The translations under genes were made by a program, and so were the position numbers. Source: Lapidilactobacillus concavus DSM 17758 (GTDB lineage Bacteria > Bacillota > Bacilli > Lactobacillales > Lactobacillaceae). From it: a stretch of DNA of 40,211 bases. This document shows, one piece after another, positions 28,282 to 36,661 of the stretch. The notes beneath the pieces are model-generated. The model saw only the letters and a list, made by a program, of their open reading frames with translations, made no database searches and was not told the DNA's origin. The stretch's first letter is position 1; each line of letters begins with the position of its first letter. Location: the NCBI RefSeq assembly GCF_001435835.1, contig NZ_AZFX01000040.1, positions 1-40,211 on the forward strand, read 5' to 3'.

Positions 28282-28282
28282 G

Positions 28283-28717
28283 ATGCGATTAATGGGTCTT
28301 GACGTTGGTTCTAAAACTGTTGGAGTTGCTATCAGTGATGAGTTGGGATGGACAGCACAAGGTATCGAGATCATCCCCATTGATGAATCCCAAGAGAATT
28401 TAGGATTAAAACGTGTGAAACAACTTGTGGAAGATTATCAGGTGACCGGCTTTGTTCTGGGCTTGCCTAAGAACATGAATAATACGCTGGGACCACGTGC
28501 AGCGCGCTCGCAATACTATGGTAAGCGTTTGAAGCATAAGTTTGGGTTACCCGTTGATTTTCAAGACGAACGATTGACGACGGTTCAAGCAGAACGCATG
28601 TTGATTGAAGAAGCCAATATTTCACGGGAAAAGCGTAAACAAGTCATTGATAAACTCGCAAGTGTTGTCATTTTACAAAACTATTTAGACGCGAAGGGTA
28701 AGTTGACCCAACAATAG
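28283..28717 (+). CDS. ruvX: Holliday junction resolvase RuvX/YqgF (pre-16S rRNA nuclease)
   Basis: An RNase H-like-fold nuclease; YqgF processes the 5' end of 16S rRNA in E. coli, and the Holliday-resolvase label is historical. 144 aa from ATG 28283, starting [19 protein letters not shown] with the catalytic first-strand Asp (residue 6). GLPKNMNN and [10 protein letters not shown] (with the second acidic cluster) are the other family motifs. A long in-frame extension upstream to 28148 exists but would overlap ireB out of frame and lacks a ribosome binding site. It is followed by the DUF1292 gene after 8 bases. Confidence 0.95.
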   Translation: MRLMGLDVGSKTVGVAISDELGWTAQGIEIIPIDESQENLGLKRVKQLVEDYQVTGFVLGLPKNMNNTLGPRAARSQYYGKRLKHKFGLPVDFQDERLTTVQAERMLIEEANISREKRKQVIDKLASVVILQNYLDAKGKLTQQ

Positions 28718-28725
28718 GAGGACCT

Positions 28726-29064
28726 ATGGCAGATCAAGATAAAAACATCGTCGATTTCAGCGACTTTGCAGACGAACAACGACAAATTTCTTTGGTCGAT
28801 GATCAAGGAAATGAAGAATTATATGAGATTCTATTTACCTTCGATTCAGAAGATTATGACCGCTCATATGTCCTGCTGATTCCTGCCGGTGCACAAGATA
28901 ACGAGCAAGTCGATATCTATCCCTTTGCTTATACACCCGACGAGAATGGCGATGCCACGTCAGGTGACTTGATGCCGATTGAGGATGATGCGGAGTGGGA
29001 CATGGTTCAAGGTGTTCTCGACGTTTTCCTCAACGATGAAAATCTAAATGATGACCAAGAATAA
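28726..29064 (+). CDS. DUF1292 family protein (YrzB, UPF0473)
   Basis: A 112-aa very acidic cytoplasmic protein, conserved in Firmicutes as the third gene of the ireB-ruvX-yrzB cluster. The core ISLVDDQGNEELYEILFTFD and YDRSYVLLIPAG is typical of the family, and the ends are rich in Asp/Glu. Function unknown. The Shine-Dalgarno AGGAGGACCT precedes the ATG. A strong terminator follows 12 bases after the stop and closes the operon. Confidence 0.92.
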   Translation: MADQDKNIVDFSDFADEQRQISLVDDQGNEELYEILFTFDSEDYDRSYVLLIPAGAQDNEQVDIYPFAYTPDENGDATSGDLMPIEDDAEWDMVQGVLDVFLNDENLNDDQE

Positions 29065-29075
29065 GTGAAACTAAG

Positions 29076-29109
29076 GAGAATGGAACGTAGTGGTTTCATT
29101 CTCTTTTTA
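29076..29109 (+). terminator. Rho-independent terminator of ireB-ruvX-DUF1292
   Basis: An 11-bp stem pairs GAGAATGGAAC (29076-29086) with GTTTCATTCTC (29093-29103), including one G-U, with a 6-nt loop and then a T-run. Confidence 0.93.
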
Positions 29110-29136
29110 TTGTCTGAGGGCGCAATCAGGCGAGAC

Positions 29137-29165
29137 TGGTGACCCAATCGTAAAAGTGCTAGAAT
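29137..29165 (+). promoter_or_regulatory. Probable cvpA-mutS2 promoter
   Basis: TGC-TAGAAT (29157-29165) is an extended -10 with a weak -35 TGGTGA (29137-29142) at 17 bases. It leaves a leader of about 150 nt before cvpA. Confidence 0.5.
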
Positions 29166-29322
29166 ATTGCTATTCCGAATGAGGTATTTCCGCCTTGAAA
29201 CTTTTGGGGCGCATAACAATCATCGAGGCAAAACGATTCGGCTTCGAATGAATTGGTTGTTTGTTTCTCCCGGTCAAGAAGATGACCAATCACTTTTTAA
29301 ATTAGATATTGACGAGGTTCTT

Positions 29323-29862
29323 ATGCTAAGTTTATTGATTATTATCATTTTTGCTTATAACTTATATCTGAGTGCTCGACGTGGGCTATGGTTGCAGTTA
29401 TTTTACACAGCCGGCTATAGCCTCACACTATTGGTTGCTGCGCTGTTATATCGTTCCTTTGCAACAAAATTAGACCTGTTGATTCCGTATCCTTCAGCGT
29501 CCTTGGATAGCCATTTTGTCTTCTTTACGACGACTGTCGGTCTCGGATTAGACCACGCTTTTTATGCAGGCTGCGCCTTTCTAATTATTTTATTGATTGG
29601 CTGGGCATTGACCCACCTTGCTGCATTTTTCTTGCATGGATTGATCTTCAACCAGCTCGACCCTGTCGTCAATCTGGGTGGCAGTCTCTTTTTGTCGTTT
29701 TTCGTGACTTATGTGGCGATATTTTTTATGCTGTATTTATTAGCGCTGATTCCACTCGATGGCATTCAGCGCCTATTGGATAAATCTTGGTTGGCGACGC
29801 TAATGGTTCGCTATTCGCCAGTGTTGACACATTGGACAACACAAATGTGGATCGTGAAGTAA
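29323..29862 (+). CDS. cvpA: CvpA family membrane protein
   Basis: A four-helix membrane protein of the CvpA family; the E. coli member is needed for colicin V production and stress resistance, and the general role is unclear. About 179 aa, beginning MLSLLIIIIFAYNLYLSARR with the typical small-residue and aromatic pattern, and further helices near 25-45, 80-105 and 120-145. The frame is open upstream to ATG 29167 (52 more codons), but GAGG at 29314-29317 lies 5 bases before ATG 29323 and the family starts here. It precedes mutS2, as in most Firmicutes, and is probably co-transcribed with it. Confidence 0.88.
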   Translation: MLSLLIIIIFAYNLYLSARRGLWLQLFYTAGYSLTLLVAALLYRSFATKLDLLIPYPSASLDSHFVFFTTTVGLGLDHAFYAGCAFLIILLIGWALTHLAAFFLHGLIFNQLDPVVNLGGSLFLSFFVTYVAIFFMLYLLALIPLDGIQRLLDKSWLATLMVRYSPVLTHWTTQMWIVK

Positions 29863-29903
29863 TTCAGTTGATCGTCAATCCGAGAGATTGAGGTGAAGCA
29901 AGA

Positions 29904-32258
29904 ATGAATCCAAAAGTTTTAAAGACGCTTGAATTTAAAAAAATTAAACAACAAATCCAGCCATTTCTGAAAACTGAGATGGGTGAACAACTTTTAAATG
30001 AATTAGAACCAATTGCAGATCAAACAGCCGTCCAGCTTTTGCTTGATCAGACCAAAGACGGTGCGGATCTATTGCGGGTGAAGGGTGGGTTACCAATCGC
30101 CCAGCTGCAGACGATCGGTCCAGCCTTGAAACGTTTAGAAATCGGCGCGAGTTTGAATGGCGTCGAGCTCGCTGCCATTAGTCGTAATTTACAGGCAACA
30201 AGTGCGTTGATCCGCTTTTTCCGTGACTTAGAATTATCGTTTGAATTGCGCAACTTGCCTGATTTGATTGCCCAATTGGTGGCGTTGCCTGAGCAAGCGC
30301 AACAATTGCGACGTAGCATTGACTCTGACGGAACAGTTTTGGATGAAGCATCTGCCAAGTTGGCCGCAATTCGCAAGACGATTCACGCCACAGAAGGTCA
30401 AGTCAGAAGTAAGATGGATGACTACACGCGTGGGAGTAGTGCGAAGTATTTATCTGAGCCTTTGGTGACGATTCGCGATGATCGCTACGTGATCCCTGTA
30501 CGTGCCGAGTACAAGAATCAGTTCGGTGGAATCATCCATGACCAAAGCGCGAGTGGCCAGACAGTTTATGTCGAGCCCCAGAGTGTCTTGACGCTAAACA
30601 ACAAGCTGCGTCAAGATCAGCTAGCAGAAAAACAGGAGATTGAGCGAATCTTCGCCGAGCTTTCTGAGATGATCGCACCGTTTACGAACGAGTTGCGTCA
30701 AAATCAGTATTTAGTGGGACAACTCGATTTCATTAATGCCAAGGCGCATTATGCGGCAAAAATCAAAGCGACTGAACCGATGATCGATGATCAAAATCAT
30801 GTCGTCTTGCGTCAAGCACGACATCCTTTGATCGATCCTAAAAAGGTTGTGAGCAACGATATTGTGATTGGCGCCGATTATCAAACGATTGTGGTCACCG
30901 GGCCGAATACCGGTGGGAAGACGATCACCTTAAAGACACTTGGGCTCATTCAATTGATGGCACAAGCGGGGCTCTTTATTCCGGCACGTGAGGAAAGTCG
31001 TATCGGTATCTTTGGTGAGATTTTTGCAGATATTGGCGATGAACAATCGATTGAGCAGAATCTGAGTACTTTTTCTGCACATATGGAAAATATTATTCGC
31101 ATTCTTGACGTCGTGACCGATCGTGATCTGGTCTTGCTCGATGAGTTGGGTGCTGGAACCGACCCACAAGAGGGTGCCAGCTTGGCAATTGCAATTCTCG
31201 ATTATCTCGGTGGTGTGGGGACAGACGTGATTGCTTCGACGCACTATCCAGAGTTGAAGCTTTATGGCTACGAGCGTCCTGGCACCATCAATGCCAGCAT
31301 GGAATTTGACGTGGAGACATTGCAGCCGACCTATCAACTGTTGATCGGTGTGCCCGGGCGTTCGAATGCTTTCGACATTTCGAGACGGCTGGGAATGCCC
31401 GATTCCATTGTCGAGGCGGCCAAGGCGTTAATGAACGATTCAAGTCAAGATTTAAATAATATGATCACCGATCTGGAAAAGCAGCGCAAGCAAACCGAAG
31501 AAGCGGGGGCTGCGTTGCAACAACAACTAGATGATGCGACACGACTGCATGAAGAACTCGCAACAGCTTGGCAGACTTTCAATGCCCAACGAGATCAGCA
31601 GATGGACAAGGCACGTGATAAGGCCGACGAGTTGGTCAATGGTGCACAGAAAAAGGCCGATCAAATCATCGACGAACTACGACAAATGCGGTTGACCGGT
31701 CGAACGGATGTCAAAGAGAATCAATTGATCGATGCCAAGGGTCAGTTGAACGCCTTGCATCCTGATCGCCCATTGGCCCATAATCGCGTCTTACAGCGTG
31801 CGAAGAAGAAGCAGGCTCTCCAGGCTGGAGATGATGTCAAAGTGCTCACATATGGTCAAAATGGCGTAATTACGCAAAAATTAAGTGAACATGAATTTGA
31901 AGTTCAAGTTGGTATTATCAAGATGAAGTTGCGGGATCGTGACTTGGAGAAGATCAAACCAGAGCCTCAGCAAAATCAACGCCAAATTGTGACCGTTCGC
32001 GGGAGCAGTTCCCACGTTTCAACACAGCTCGATCTCAGGGGGCAACGCTATGAAGAAGCGCTGGCAAACTTAGATCAGTATATTGATGCAGCCTTGCTCG
32101 CTGGCTATGAGTCGGTGACCATCGTTCATGGTAAAGGGACGGGCGCGATTCGCAAAGGTGTTCAAGACTACCTCAAGGGGAATCGTCGTATCAAGAAGTA
32201 TGAGTATGCGCCAGCCTCCGCTGGTGGTAACGGTGCAACAATCGTTTACTTCAAGTAA
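29904..32258 (+). CDS. mutS2: Endonuclease MutS2 (RqcU)
   Basis: A MutS-like ATPase with a Smr nuclease domain. It lacks the mismatch-recognition domain of MutS; in Bacillus, MutS2 acts on collided ribosomes, and in other bacteria it suppresses recombination. 784 aa. The core is at 1-320, Walker A GPNTGGKT near 333, Walker B LVLLDELGAGTDP near 409 and STHYPELK. A coiled-coil, Gln/Glu-rich segment (about 510-600) is followed by a KOW-like part. The C-terminal Smr domain (about 704-784) has LDLRGQRYEEA and VHGKGTGAIRKGV. The Shine-Dalgarno GAGGTGAAG precedes the ATG. Confidence 0.97.
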   Translation: MNPKVLKTLEFKKIKQQIQPFLKTEMGEQLLNELEPIADQTAVQLLLDQTKDGADLLRVKGGLPIAQLQTIGPALKRLEIGASLNGVELAAISRNLQATSALIRFFRDLELSFELRNLPDLIAQLVALPEQAQQLRRSIDSDGTVLDEASAKLAAIRKTIHATEGQVRSKMDDYTRGSSAKYLSEPLVTIRDDRYVIPVRAEYKNQFGGIIHDQSASGQTVYVEPQSVLTLNNKLRQDQLAEKQEIERIFAELSEMIAPFTNELRQNQYLVGQLDFINAKAHYAAKIKATEPMIDDQNHVVLRQARHPLIDPKKVVSNDIVIGADYQTIVVTGPNTGGKTITLKTLGLIQLMAQAGLFIPAREESRIGIFGEIFADIGDEQSIEQNLSTFSAHMENIIRILDVVTDRDLVLLDELGAGTDPQEGASLAIAILDYLGGVGTDVIASTHYPELKLYGYERPGTINASMEFDVETLQPTYQLLIGVPGRSNAFDISRRLGMPDSIVEAAKALMNDSSQDLNNMITDLEKQRKQTEEAGAALQQQLDDATRLHEELATAWQTFNAQRDQQMDKARDKADELVNGAQKKADQIIDELRQMRLTGRTDVKENQLIDAKGQLNALHPDRPLAHNRVLQRAKKKQALQAGDDVKVLTYGQNGVITQKLSEHEFEVQVGIIKMKLRDRDLEKIKPEPQQNQRQIVTVRGSSSHVSTQLDLRGQRYEEALANLDQYIDAALLAGYESVTIVHGKGTGAIRKGVQDYLKGNRRIKKYEYAPASAGGNGATIVYFK

Positions 32259-32322
32259 CTAGCTTCCATTTAGCCAAAAGGTGACAGAAAAAATGATTAG
32301 TTATTTTTAGTAAGCAAACTAA

Positions 32323-32350
32323 TTGTAATTACGTCATATTATGCGATAAT
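32323..32350 (+). promoter_or_regulatory. Promoter of trxA
   Basis: TTGTAA (32323-32328), a 16-base spacer and TGC-GATAAT (32342-32350, extended -10), 31 bases before the trxA start. Confidence 0.6.
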
Positions 32351-32381
32351 AAGGATATGCAAAATGATGGAGGTCTTAATA

Positions 32382-32693
32382 ATGGTTAAAGTAATTACTG
32401 ATAAAACATTCTCCCAAGAAACTGATCACGGTGTCGTCCTGACCGACTTCTGGGCAACTTGGTGTGGTCCTTGTCGGATGCAATCTCCAGTCATTGAGAA
32501 ATTGGAAGAGGAGCTCGATGACGTGAAATTTACGAAGATGGATGTCGATGAAAATCCTGATACGCCGAAGTCATTCGGTATCATGGCGATTCCAACCTTG
32601 ATCATCAAAAAAGATGGCGAAGTCGTTGAGAAAGTTGTTGGCTATCACAGCAAAGAACAATTACAAGAAACACTTGCAAAATATACGGCTTAA
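32382..32693 (+). CDS. trxA: Thioredoxin
   Basis: A cytoplasmic dithiol-disulfide reductase. 103 aa with the active site WCGPC (27-31, Cys28 and Cys31), TDFWATWCGPC context, MDVDENPDTPKSFGIMAIPT containing the cis-proline, and the GYHSKEQL helix. The frame opens at ATG 32364, but the Shine-Dalgarno GGAGG (32369-32373) favours ATG 32382. Its own promoter and terminator make it monocistronic; a position after mutS2 is standard. Confidence 0.98.
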   Translation: MVKVITDKTFSQETDHGVVLTDFWATWCGPCRMQSPVIEKLEEELDDVKFTKMDVDENPDTPKSFGIMAIPTLIIKKDGEVVEKVVGYHSKEQLQETLAKYTA

Positions 32694-32731
32694 TTAAAAT
32701 TAGCGCGCAACCTATGATCAGATTGTGCGAG

Positions 32732-32768
32732 AAGCGATGACTGGCGAATGCTGGTGGTCGCTTTTTTT
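32732..32768 (+). terminator. Rho-independent terminator of trxA
   Basis: A 14-bp stem starting AAGCGA (32732-32737) and ending TCGCTT (32758-32763), with one mismatch and some G-U pairs, loop GAAT, then a T-run. Confidence 0.9.
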
Positions 32769-32829
32769 ATTCGCGTATTTGACGGCGTGATGTCATTGCG
32801 CGCACAGTTATCTTGCAGGTTACCAGACA

Positions 32830-32876
32830 CAAAAGACGGCACGTCTAACTTAAGGATTGAGTTAGACGTGCCGTCT
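32830..32876 (-). terminator. Rho-independent terminator of yslB
   Basis: A perfect 17-bp inverted repeat (32834-32850 with 32860-32876; core GACGGCACGTCTAAC) with a 9-nt loop. On the minus strand it is followed by TTTT (32833-32830). It lies 10 bases past the yslB stop. Confidence 0.92.
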
Positions 32877-32885
32877 GCATTTGAT

Positions 32886-33374
32886 TTATTTGGATTGATC
32901 GTCTGAAGCAGGTTTGAACTGAATAAAATCAGGAGGCAAGTTGGTCAAAGGGTCTTTAAGATCTGACCGCAACGTCACTTGTACACGCTGCGTCTCAGCC
33001 TGATAGGTGCCTTCGGTAAGAAAGCCATTTTGTTGCTGATAAGTTTCGGAAAGGAACCCCGTCTCTAAGTTGAAACCACCATTTTTACCTAGTGAGATTC
33101 TGGCTTCAACGGGTTCGCCTGCTAAGCTGAGCGTCGTGGTGCCTTTCTGATGCCCACTCAGTGATAAATCACCCCAGCCCACCAAATTGAAGAATCGGCG
33201 CACGTCTTCAAAATCCTTAAGGGGGAATCGACGTGCGACTTCTTTACCTAACCAGTAGGTGAGATCCTCCGTATCTTCGCCGAGGAGAATCGGAAGCAGG
33301 ACCTCGCGGTTGAAGATGGCGTTAAAGATATCGGGTGTTTCAGTAAGCTGCTGTTGTAATTGTGCTAAATTCAT
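32886..33374 (-). CDS. yslB: YslB family protein (DUF2507)
   Basis: A 162-aa soluble protein of the DUF2507/YslB family, related to V4R-like small-ligand domains; function unknown. Family features: LLPILLGEDTEDLTYWLGKE with ARRFPL (the Y-GK-LARKFP-like motif), FFNLVGWGDLSL and a C-terminal beta-rich half (LETGFLSETYQQQNGFLTEG). The frame extends to 33392, but GAGGAT (33385-33380) fits ATG 33374. It is divergent from murI, an arrangement common in Firmicutes. It has its own promoter and a 17-bp terminator. Confidence 0.85.
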   Translation of the reverse strand: MNLAQLQQQLTETPDIFNAIFNREVLLPILLGEDTEDLTYWLGKEVARRFPLKDFEDVRRFFNLVGWGDLSLSGHQKGTTTLSLAGEPVEARISLGKNGGFNLETGFLSETYQQQNGFLTEGTYQAETQRVQVTLRSDLKDPLTNLPPDFIQFKPASDDQSK

Positions 33375-33448
33375 GGTTATCCTCGACTTCACATCATGAT
33401 TGTTCTGAATTGTTATTTCGTCATCAAGCGATCACTTAACTATTAAAT

Positions 33449-33477
33449 ATTATAGCGGTTTAAGGCGCCACTGACAA
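33449..33477 (-). promoter_or_regulatory. Promoter of yslB
   Basis: On the minus strand, TTGTCA (33477-33472), a 17-base spacer and TATAAT (33454-33449). The leader is about 70 nt. Confidence 0.85.
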
Positions 33478-33556
33478 AACAAAAATGTGTTTCAAAGCTG
33501 ATTCTTACGAAATGCGGCCAACTCCTAAAGAATCTTAGCAATCTGACCGGTGTGAC

Positions 33557-33585
33557 TTGAATAATTACCCTAAAAAAGCGACAAT
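33557..33585 (+). promoter_or_regulatory. Possible promoter of murI-rdgB-ysnB
   Basis: TTGAAT (33557-33562), a 17-base spacer and GACAAT (33580-33585), 34 bases before the murI start. The -10 match is modest. Confidence 0.45.
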
Positions 33586-33618
33586 ATAGTTTAATGAAAT
33601 TTCGGAAGGAACAAAAAA

Positions 33619-34446
33619 ATGGAAAATCAACCTATTGGTTTTTTGGATTCAGGCGTTGGTGGATTGACCGTTGTGAAAGAAGCAATGCGCCAGTTACCAC
33701 ACGAAGATATTGTCTTTATTGGCGATCAGGCACGCTTGCCATATGGACCACGGCCAACCGATCAGGTCCAAGAATTTACTTGGCAAATGACAAACTTCTT
33801 GCTCAAGAAGAACATTAAGATGTTAGTCTTTGCCTGCAACACAGCGACTGCAGAGGCCTTGTCCGTGATCAAGCCACATCTATCGATCCCGGTGGTTGGC
33901 GTTATTTTACCCGGCACGCGAGCTGCAATCAAAGCAACACATAATCAACGTATTGGGGTTATCTCAACCGAAGGTACCCACAAGTCGCAAGCTTACGTTG
34001 AAGCTATTCATGCCCGCAATCCCGACTTGGAAGTGATGAGCATGGCGGCGCCGAAGTTTGTCCCTTTGGTCGAGAGCAATCAATTTGACACGCCGCTTGC
34101 CAGAAAAGTTGTTGAAGAGACACTCGCACCGTTCAAAAACAGTGGAATTGATACTTTGATCTTGGGGTGTACCCACTATCCATTACTACGACCGTTGATC
34201 CAGTCATATTTAGGTGAGGATGTTCAGTTGATCGACTCAGGGGCAGAAGCGGTTTCTGAAGTCTCAGTATTGTTAGATTATTTCAACTTAACGAATTCAG
34301 ATACACAGCATGTCGGCATCAAGCAATTCTATACGACAGCTGCACCGGAAATGTTCGATTTAATTGCAACACAATGGTTGGGATTAACCTCATTGCGTGC
34401 ACAACAAGTTCATATTAGTGGAGATCAATCATGGAAAAGAAATTAG
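33619..34446 (+). CDS. murI: Glutamate racemase
   Basis: Converts L- to D-glutamate for peptidoglycan stem peptides. 275 aa. Motifs: GFLDSGVGGLTV (Asp10), GDQARLPYGPRP, FACNTATA with catalytic Cys73 and LGCTHYPLL with catalytic Cys184. The usual GDTARxPYG motif reads GDQARLPYG here. The Shine-Dalgarno GGAAGGA precedes the ATG. The stop overlaps rdgB by 16 bases, so translation is coupled; murI-rdgB-ysnB is the classic Firmicute order. Confidence 0.97.
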   Translation: MENQPIGFLDSGVGGLTVVKEAMRQLPHEDIVFIGDQARLPYGPRPTDQVQEFTWQMTNFLLKKNIKMLVFACNTATAEALSVIKPHLSIPVVGVILPGTRAAIKATHNQRIGVISTEGTHKSQAYVEAIHARNPDLEVMSMAAPKFVPLVESNQFDTPLARKVVEETLAPFKNSGIDTLILGCTHYPLLRPLIQSYLGEDVQLIDSGAEAVSEVSVLLDYFNLTNSDTQHVGIKQFYTTAAPEMFDLIATQWLGLTSLRAQQVHISGDQSWKRN

Positions 34447-35054
34447 TTATTGCAACCCAAAATAATGGTAAGGCCCGTGAATTTCGTGCGGTTTTTGAAC
34501 CGGCAGGTTGGCAAGTCTTGACATTAAATGATTTCGATCATTTAGCACAAGTCAATGAAACCGGCCGCACTTTTGAAGAGAACGCAAGATTGAAGGCAGA
34601 TTTCTTTGCGGCTAAATTGCATTGCCCAGTGCTTGCAGACGATTCTGGGCTACAGGTCACTTTTTTACATGGTCAACCTGGAATTTATTCGGCTCGTTAT
34701 GCCGGCGTTGCGCACGATGATGCGGCCAATAATGCCCGGTTGCTCGCTGAGTTGGGTGGTGTGCCTGCTGAACAGCGACAGGCTAATTTTCACACGACGC
34801 TGGTGTTGGCATGGCCACAGCGTCCGGAGCAAGATTTAGTTGTGAATGGCGATGTTAAGGGAGAAATCTTGAGTGTGCCACGTGGCGAAGATGGCTTCGG
34901 CTATGATCCACTATTCTATCTAGCAGACTTAGACAAGACCTTCGCAGAATTGAATGCGATTGATAAAAATAAATACAGTCACCGTGGCGCTGCTATTCAG
35001 AATTTATTACCTGTCTGGCAACAATGGTGGCAAGAACAGGAGCAACAAGGATGA
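34431..35054 (+). CDS. rdgB: XTP/dITP diphosphatase (Ham1/RdgB)
   Basis: A nucleotide-pool sanitising pyrophosphatase removing ITP, dITP and XTP. 207 aa. The N-terminal LVIATQNNGKAREF binds the triphosphate; TFEENARLKADF, LADDSGLQV with the metal-binding Asp pair, PGIYSARYAG, GEDGFGYDPLF and KNKYSHRGAA are all family motifs. It overlaps murI at its start and the ysnB ATG at its end (4 bases), forming a tightly coupled three-gene unit. Confidence 0.97.
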   Translation: MEKKLVIATQNNGKAREFRAVFEPAGWQVLTLNDFDHLAQVNETGRTFEENARLKADFFAAKLHCPVLADDSGLQVTFLHGQPGIYSARYAGVAHDDAANNARLLAELGGVPAEQRQANFHTTLVLAWPQRPEQDLVVNGDVKGEILSVPRGEDGFGYDPLFYLADLDKTFAELNAIDKNKYSHRGAAIQNLLPVWQQWWQEQEQQG

Positions 35055-35569
35055 GAGCTTTAGTCGTAAGTGATAGTCATGGTGACGACGCGATCTTGCA
35101 ACAGTTGGTGGCACGTTATCAGCATCAAGTAGATGTCATGATTCATTGCGGCGATTCTGAATTAAGTGATCAAGATCCATTACGTCAACAGTTTTTGATT
35201 GTCCAAGGCAATATGGATTTTGACCAACAATTTCCGCTGCAAATCGTGACACAAGTTGCGGGTGAATCGGTTTTGATCGTGCACGGGCATCGAGTAGGCG
35301 TCAACATGGGTCTGGATCGATTGTCATTATTGGCGCAAGAGCAGCAAGCCCAATTTGTGTGCTATGGTCACACGCATCAATTAGCTTGTGAATTTGTCGA
35401 TGGCCGACTGTTTCTCAACCCGGGGTCGATCAGCCAACCACGTGGCGAATATATTGGCCTTCATGGCACGTATGCCATCGTTGAGAGCACGCCTGAAACT
35501 ATAAATGTCCAATATTACCAACGTCATTTTGAACCAGTTGACACACTCGCTCTGAGTTTTAAACGATAG
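35051..35569 (+). CDS. ysnB: YfcE/MJ0936-family metallophosphodiesterase (YsnB)
   Basis: A small calcineurin-like phosphoesterase, 172 aa. Metal ligands: VSDSHGDDA (Asp and His of the first motif), HCGDSEL (GD), QGNMDF (GN), VHGHR (GH) and YGHTHQ (GHTH), followed by LNPGSISQPRG. E. coli YfcE cleaves phosphodiesters in vitro; the natural substrate is unknown. The frame is open further upstream (35024) but AGGAG (35038-35042) lies 8 bases before ATG 35051, which is the standard N-terminus MRALVVSDSHG. Confidence 0.93.
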   Translation: MRALVVSDSHGDDAILQQLVARYQHQVDVMIHCGDSELSDQDPLRQQFLIVQGNMDFDQQFPLQIVTQVAGESVLIVHGHRVGVNMGLDRLSLLAQEQQAQFVCYGHTHQLACEFVDGRLFLNPGSISQPRGEYIGLHGTYAIVESTPETINVQYYQRHFEPVDTLALSFKR

Positions 35570-35653
35570 GCACGAACGGTCAGTGACTAACTGCAGCTGA
35601 CACCATGTTTAGATTGATGACGTGCCTCACCACGCTCAAAAGAATCCGACTAA

Positions 35654-35700
35654 AAAAGCGTCCCAGCCTCATGAAATTCATGACTTGCTGGGACGCTTTT
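35654..35700. terminator. Bidirectional terminator between ysnB and the glycerol facilitator
   Basis: A 14-bp perfect stem AAAAGCGTCCCAGC (35654-35667) with GCTGGGACGCTTTT (35687-35700), A-run on one side and T-run on the other, around a small inner palindrome. It lies between convergent genes and can serve both. Confidence 0.9.
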
Positions 35701-35772
35701 AACTTGTCTTAAGGGTGCTTATTCAAATTGTCGGTCCTTCGTCGCATTGTTAAATGATTGAAGCAATGTTAC

Positions 35773-35801
35773 TTTAGACTTAGTAAAACGTTTGCTATGA
35801 T
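35773..35801 (+). promoter_or_regulatory. Candidate plus-strand promoter facing into the 3' end of glpF
   Basis: TTTAGA (35773-35778), a 17-base spacer and TGC-TATGAT (35793-35801, extended -10). It would start RNA just outside the glpF stop and antisense to it. A 24-codon ORF (35818-35892) with GAGAGGG upstream follows, but it is hydrophobic because it is antisense to a membrane protein and may be chance. Confidence 0.35.
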
Positions 35802-35813
35802 AGAGAGGGACGG

Positions 35814-36545
35814 CTACATGAAAATGCTTTTATACGTAAAGGCGGCGATGATACCGGCGGTGATTGGTGCAACGATGGGTATCCAAGCGTAACGCCAGTC
35901 AGACTTACCTTTGTTCTTCAATGGTAACAGGAAATGCAAGAGACGTGGTGAGAAGTCACGCGCCGGATTTAATGCCGGGCCAGTTGGTCCACCTAACGAG
36001 GCAACCAGTGTCATGACCAAGAAACCTAATGCCAGATGTGCAGTGCCAAGATTATGACCGAAGAACGGCGCCTTAGTGATGCCCAAAGCAGAAAAGACAA
36101 GAATAAAGGTGCCAACGAACTCGTTGATGAATCCATTGAAGCGACTCGATGTCGCGTCGATGGTTGCAAAAGTGCCCAAGATACGTTGTGGATTGGTCGT
36201 CATGTTGTAATGTGGCTTGTAAGCTAAAACAACGATGGCTTGTCCAACGAACGCTCCGAGTAGTTGTACGGCAATGTAAGGCAAGACTTCCGACCATGGA
36301 AAAAGGCCAGAGAAGGCTAATCCAAGCGTGAAAGCTGGATTAATATGGTTGCCAGAAATACCACCGAAAATCAATGCTGGAATCATCACACCGGCACCAT
36401 AACCAAGTGAGATCAATACCCAGCCGCCATGTTCGCCTTTCGTCCCCGTTAAATCGACGTTGGCAACCGCGCCGTTACCAAGAATTACCATGATTGCAGT
36501 TCCGATAAATTCGGCCGCTAATCGTGTTACAAGTGAATATGTCAT
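35814..36545 (-). CDS. glpF: Aquaporin family glycerol uptake facilitator
   Basis: A six-helix channel with two half-helix NPA loops: GNHINPAFTLG (about 66-74) and GPALNPARDFSPR (about 189-200). The Asp after NPAR is characteristic of glycerol-conducting members rather than strict water channels; it may also pass water, lactic acid or dihydroxyacetone as reported for lactobacillar homologues. About 243 aa. GGAGG (36556-36552) directly abuts ATG 36551, so ATG 36545, 6 bases away, is chosen. No glpK/glpD neighbour; it stands alone between two terminators. Confidence 0.92.
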   Translation of the reverse strand: MTYSLVTRLAAEFIGTAIMVILGNGAVANVDLTGTKGEHGGWVLISLGYGAGVMIPALIFGGISGNHINPAFTLGLAFSGLFPWSEVLPYIAVQLLGAFVGQAIVVLAYKPHYNMTTNPQRILGTFATIDATSSRFNGFINEFVGTFILVFSALGITKAPFFGHNLGTAHLALGFLVMTLVASLGGPTGPALNPARDFSPRLLHFLLPLKNKGKSDWRYAWIPIVAPITAGIIAAFTYKSIFM

Positions 36546-36575
36546 TTTCATCCTCCAAATATAATACTGTTGAAA

Positions 36576-36604
36576 ATTATACAGATATTGTCGGGTGGAA
36601 ACAA
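36576..36604 (-). promoter_or_regulatory. Promoter of glpF
   Basis: On the minus strand, TTGTTT (36604-36599), a 17-base spacer and TATAAT (36581-36576). No clear cre site was noticed. Confidence 0.7.
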
Positions 36605-36661
36605 TGCAAAATGTTTAAGATTTGTTAAGAAAACCTGAAAATTCGAAAGGATCAAGACTAA

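Noticed and set aside
28148-28282. Long N-terminal extension of RuvX
   Set aside because: It would overlap ireB out of frame; the family begins at [11 protein letters not shown] and a ribosome binding site precedes ATG 28283.
30930-31337. 135-aa minus-strand ORF inside mutS2
   Set aside because: Lies opposite the conserved ATPase core of mutS2; Cys/His-rich random-looking translation with no family resemblance.
35818-35892. 24-codon ORF as a type I toxin-like peptide
   Set aside because: Hydrophobicity is explained by being antisense to a membrane protein; no supporting antitoxin structure. Listed only as part of the antisense-promoter finding.
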